Assembly (NCBI GenBank): GCA_964019415.1
Contig: OZ025881.1
Location: forward strand, 1,779,280 to 1,843,279
DNA from: Ianthella basta
Taxonomy: Eukaryota > Porifera > Demospongiae > Verongiida > Ianthellidae
Reading direction: 5' to 3'
DNA length: 64,000 bases
Position 1 is the first letter of the stretch. The number at the start of each line of letters is the position of its first letter. Positions 53,101 through 56,100 of the stretch are shown here, in pieces. Both the position numbers and the translations under genes were made by a program. The notes beneath the pieces are model-generated. The model saw only the letters and a list, made by a program, of their open reading frames with translations. It was not told where the DNA came from and ran no database searches.

Positions 53101-56100
53101 GTTAACCTTTTTCGAGCTCTTGAAGCTGAGGGCCATTGTGACCATCTGAATGAAGTGGACATATACTGCTTGCATTACATCTTTGTACCCAGAATAAACC
53201 AAGCTTTGTTATCATTTGTAGAAGGCTGGAATAGCCATGCAGTGTCCATGGAAGGGAATCAAACACCATATCAGATGTTCATTATGAGATTGTTGCCGAC
53301 TTCAACTAACAGCGATTCTGATTCTGACTCAGAAGAATGCTCAGAGCCTCTTGATCTACAATCAAATGTAAGTGTACCACGTTGTTCTTTCAATCCCTGC
53401 CCAGTGCCCACAGTTACTTCAAGAATTAATTAATTCAGTAGACTTGTCAGCTCCTTGTCATAACCAAGGAAGGTCGCCATTCCTTGCTTCAATTAGAATT
53501 TGTGGTAACCACTTGGCACATTGTTGTGATAACTGCACTCGCTGTGACTAATATTTTTAATTATTGCCAACTGATCATTGTAGATGCACATTTTTGTCAG
53601 CTGAACTTCGGGAAGTCAACATTAAACCTTGATAGAATTTGTTGTACACCATTTTGCACATTAACCTGCTTGTATGTATGCATCCAATATGAACGGGGTA
53701 TAATGCATGACGTAACTCTGTGAAGAATGTGTGCTGTAATAGACTAAGATTTAGTACAAAAACAGTACTATTCAAAGTACAGTGATATGGCATATTGTGA
53801 AAATTGACAGTGTACCAATAATGCTGTACAATATGTAATAGGTACTCTGTACCTACTGTAATATTTCTAACTCAAACCATAATAATTGTAGAGTTTCTTG
53901 AGCTAAATACGTGGAAATCCAGGACTGTTCTGGATCCCAAATGCTACATTGTAGCAGAATTTATTGTAGCTCAGTCCCACTGGCAGTGTAAGGATGTTTG
54001 CGCAAGTGTTGGCCATAGGTAAGGCAGTTTCGGAGCTGAAATGAATAGTAGGATTGTGTGTAAAGCCCATGGGTGGTACTTCGGTGGACGCTGTCACAAT
54101 CAATCAATTAATCAATGCACATGAGGGTTTTATCTCCCATGTGGGAGATCGCCCTAGTTTCTAGAAAATAAAGTCATAACTCAGTTTATAATATATAAAG
54201 TTAAGCAAAATTATTAGTCCACCTCATTCTAGGTCTTCCTCGAGGGCCGTAGCCCGTTCCCAGAAGGAGAATGCAGGCGCTTATTGAATGCAAATGGTGT
54301 CGTCTCTGGAGAGGTCTGGCCTCGATATTGCTTGGCGCTCATATTTACCTCGGCGCTTGTATGTAAGCGCCTCAGTCCTATATAGAGGCTATGGACCGAA
54401 TTACTGTACTATATGTCTTATAAAGTATGGTGAGTGCGCAACAGGAACGAACCTTCCGCAGCAATATCAAGGCCAGACCCCTCCCAAGACGACGCCATTT
54501 GCATTCGATAAGCACCTGCCTTACGTCACTGCTCCTGCTGGGAATGGGCTACAGCTCCCTTGCATTCAGTAGACGCTTCCGTAACGTCACAACAGGCTTC
54601 AGAGCTGACTAATGAGAATTCTGTGCGCCTTTTGGCAGCACACTGACCAATGAGATGACGAGGAACCGAATTCAAAATAATGCACAGTCAGCAGTTTTGC
54701 TGTGGTCATGACAGGGTGCTGCATGATGGGTCTGGAAAACGCTTCTTTTGTGGAGGAAGACCATCTTCGATGCGAAATCAGAACTAGAAGGGCAATTTTA
54801 ATCACGCGTGGGAGCTTTCGACAATGTCCAGCTGGACTTTGTTTCCTGTCATCTGAAGATGTCGCTTAATGGACCATGTCTGCACATCTTCGATGCCATA
54901 GTGTTTGGCCTTTTAACATTTTCCACTGCTTTCACTGTCTTGTATTCCAATGTAATAATTTAGTGCAAACATTGCTAATAGGGAATGTCATCTAGAGAAA
55001 TTGCTTTACATCTGAACAAGAACATTTTCATGTACCGTAATAAGATCTTAAGAACCTACGTATTCCTCGAGAGACCTTAACCATTATCATGACATTTGGT
55101 TCAAGTTATAAATGAAACAAACACTGAGAAATAGAAGAAACTGAATGACCAATAAAACCTCTCACTTTTCAAAAAAGATCCGCAGTAGCTGATGGAAATC
55201 TTCACTGAGTGGGGCAGCAACCCTGCGTCTTTTACTTTGGTACCCCTCCAAGTATTTCTTGACGAGCTAGTGATGCAATGTGTCAATTCAGCAATTAAGC
55301 AAGTCACTAAGAATGCAGCATACGTACACTATCATAAGGAGCACATGTGCATGTACACACATATGCAACTCCATGCAGCCATGCAACTGTACCTCCATGC
55401 GGATGATGGGCAAAGATTTCAGGTACACCACAAACTGGCTCAGGCTCATGGCCTTCATGTCTTCTTCAAATTTTGCTTTAAACTGCACAGTAGGGTGAAG
55501 TACAGTAGGTTCTGCCTTAGCATCACACATGGATAACATGTATCATGATGTGCAAAATGCATACAGTACTCAAAATTGTGACCCTGTAAGTGTTCTTGCC
55601 AGGAAATAGTTCCAAAGGGTAGACTCAAGTACAGACTACTTTGTGTTGCTACTGCAACTGTTTTACGAGTGTGAAGAGTACTATGTGAAGGGCACGTGAA
55701 AGGATTTCAAGGAGTATCAGAGAGCACAATGGCTGCAAAGGGTGTTGTGTACTTTGGAAAGAGGCTATAGAAAGAACACTGCAACCTGAGTATTGGCAGG
55801 GATAGTTCACAAACAATGTGGGTGGAGCAGTGTCATTCAGCAGTACATGGAATGCGTGCATGGCTTATGTTTGACAGATACGTACAATACTACTAACACA
55901 TATTCAGCAATCTGTACATCTGGCAGCATCTCAGTGTATCAGCATTGGTTTATCTATAGAGAGCAGGGATAGTTGAAACCTGGTTTGTGAGCTACAGCTT
56001 TCTAACAAGAAAGTCAAGGTGATGATTAAATGCAAACAATGTTGAAGCCTACATGAAGGGGCATTTTTGTTCAGAAATAAGAGTAATTCTGTATAGTCAG

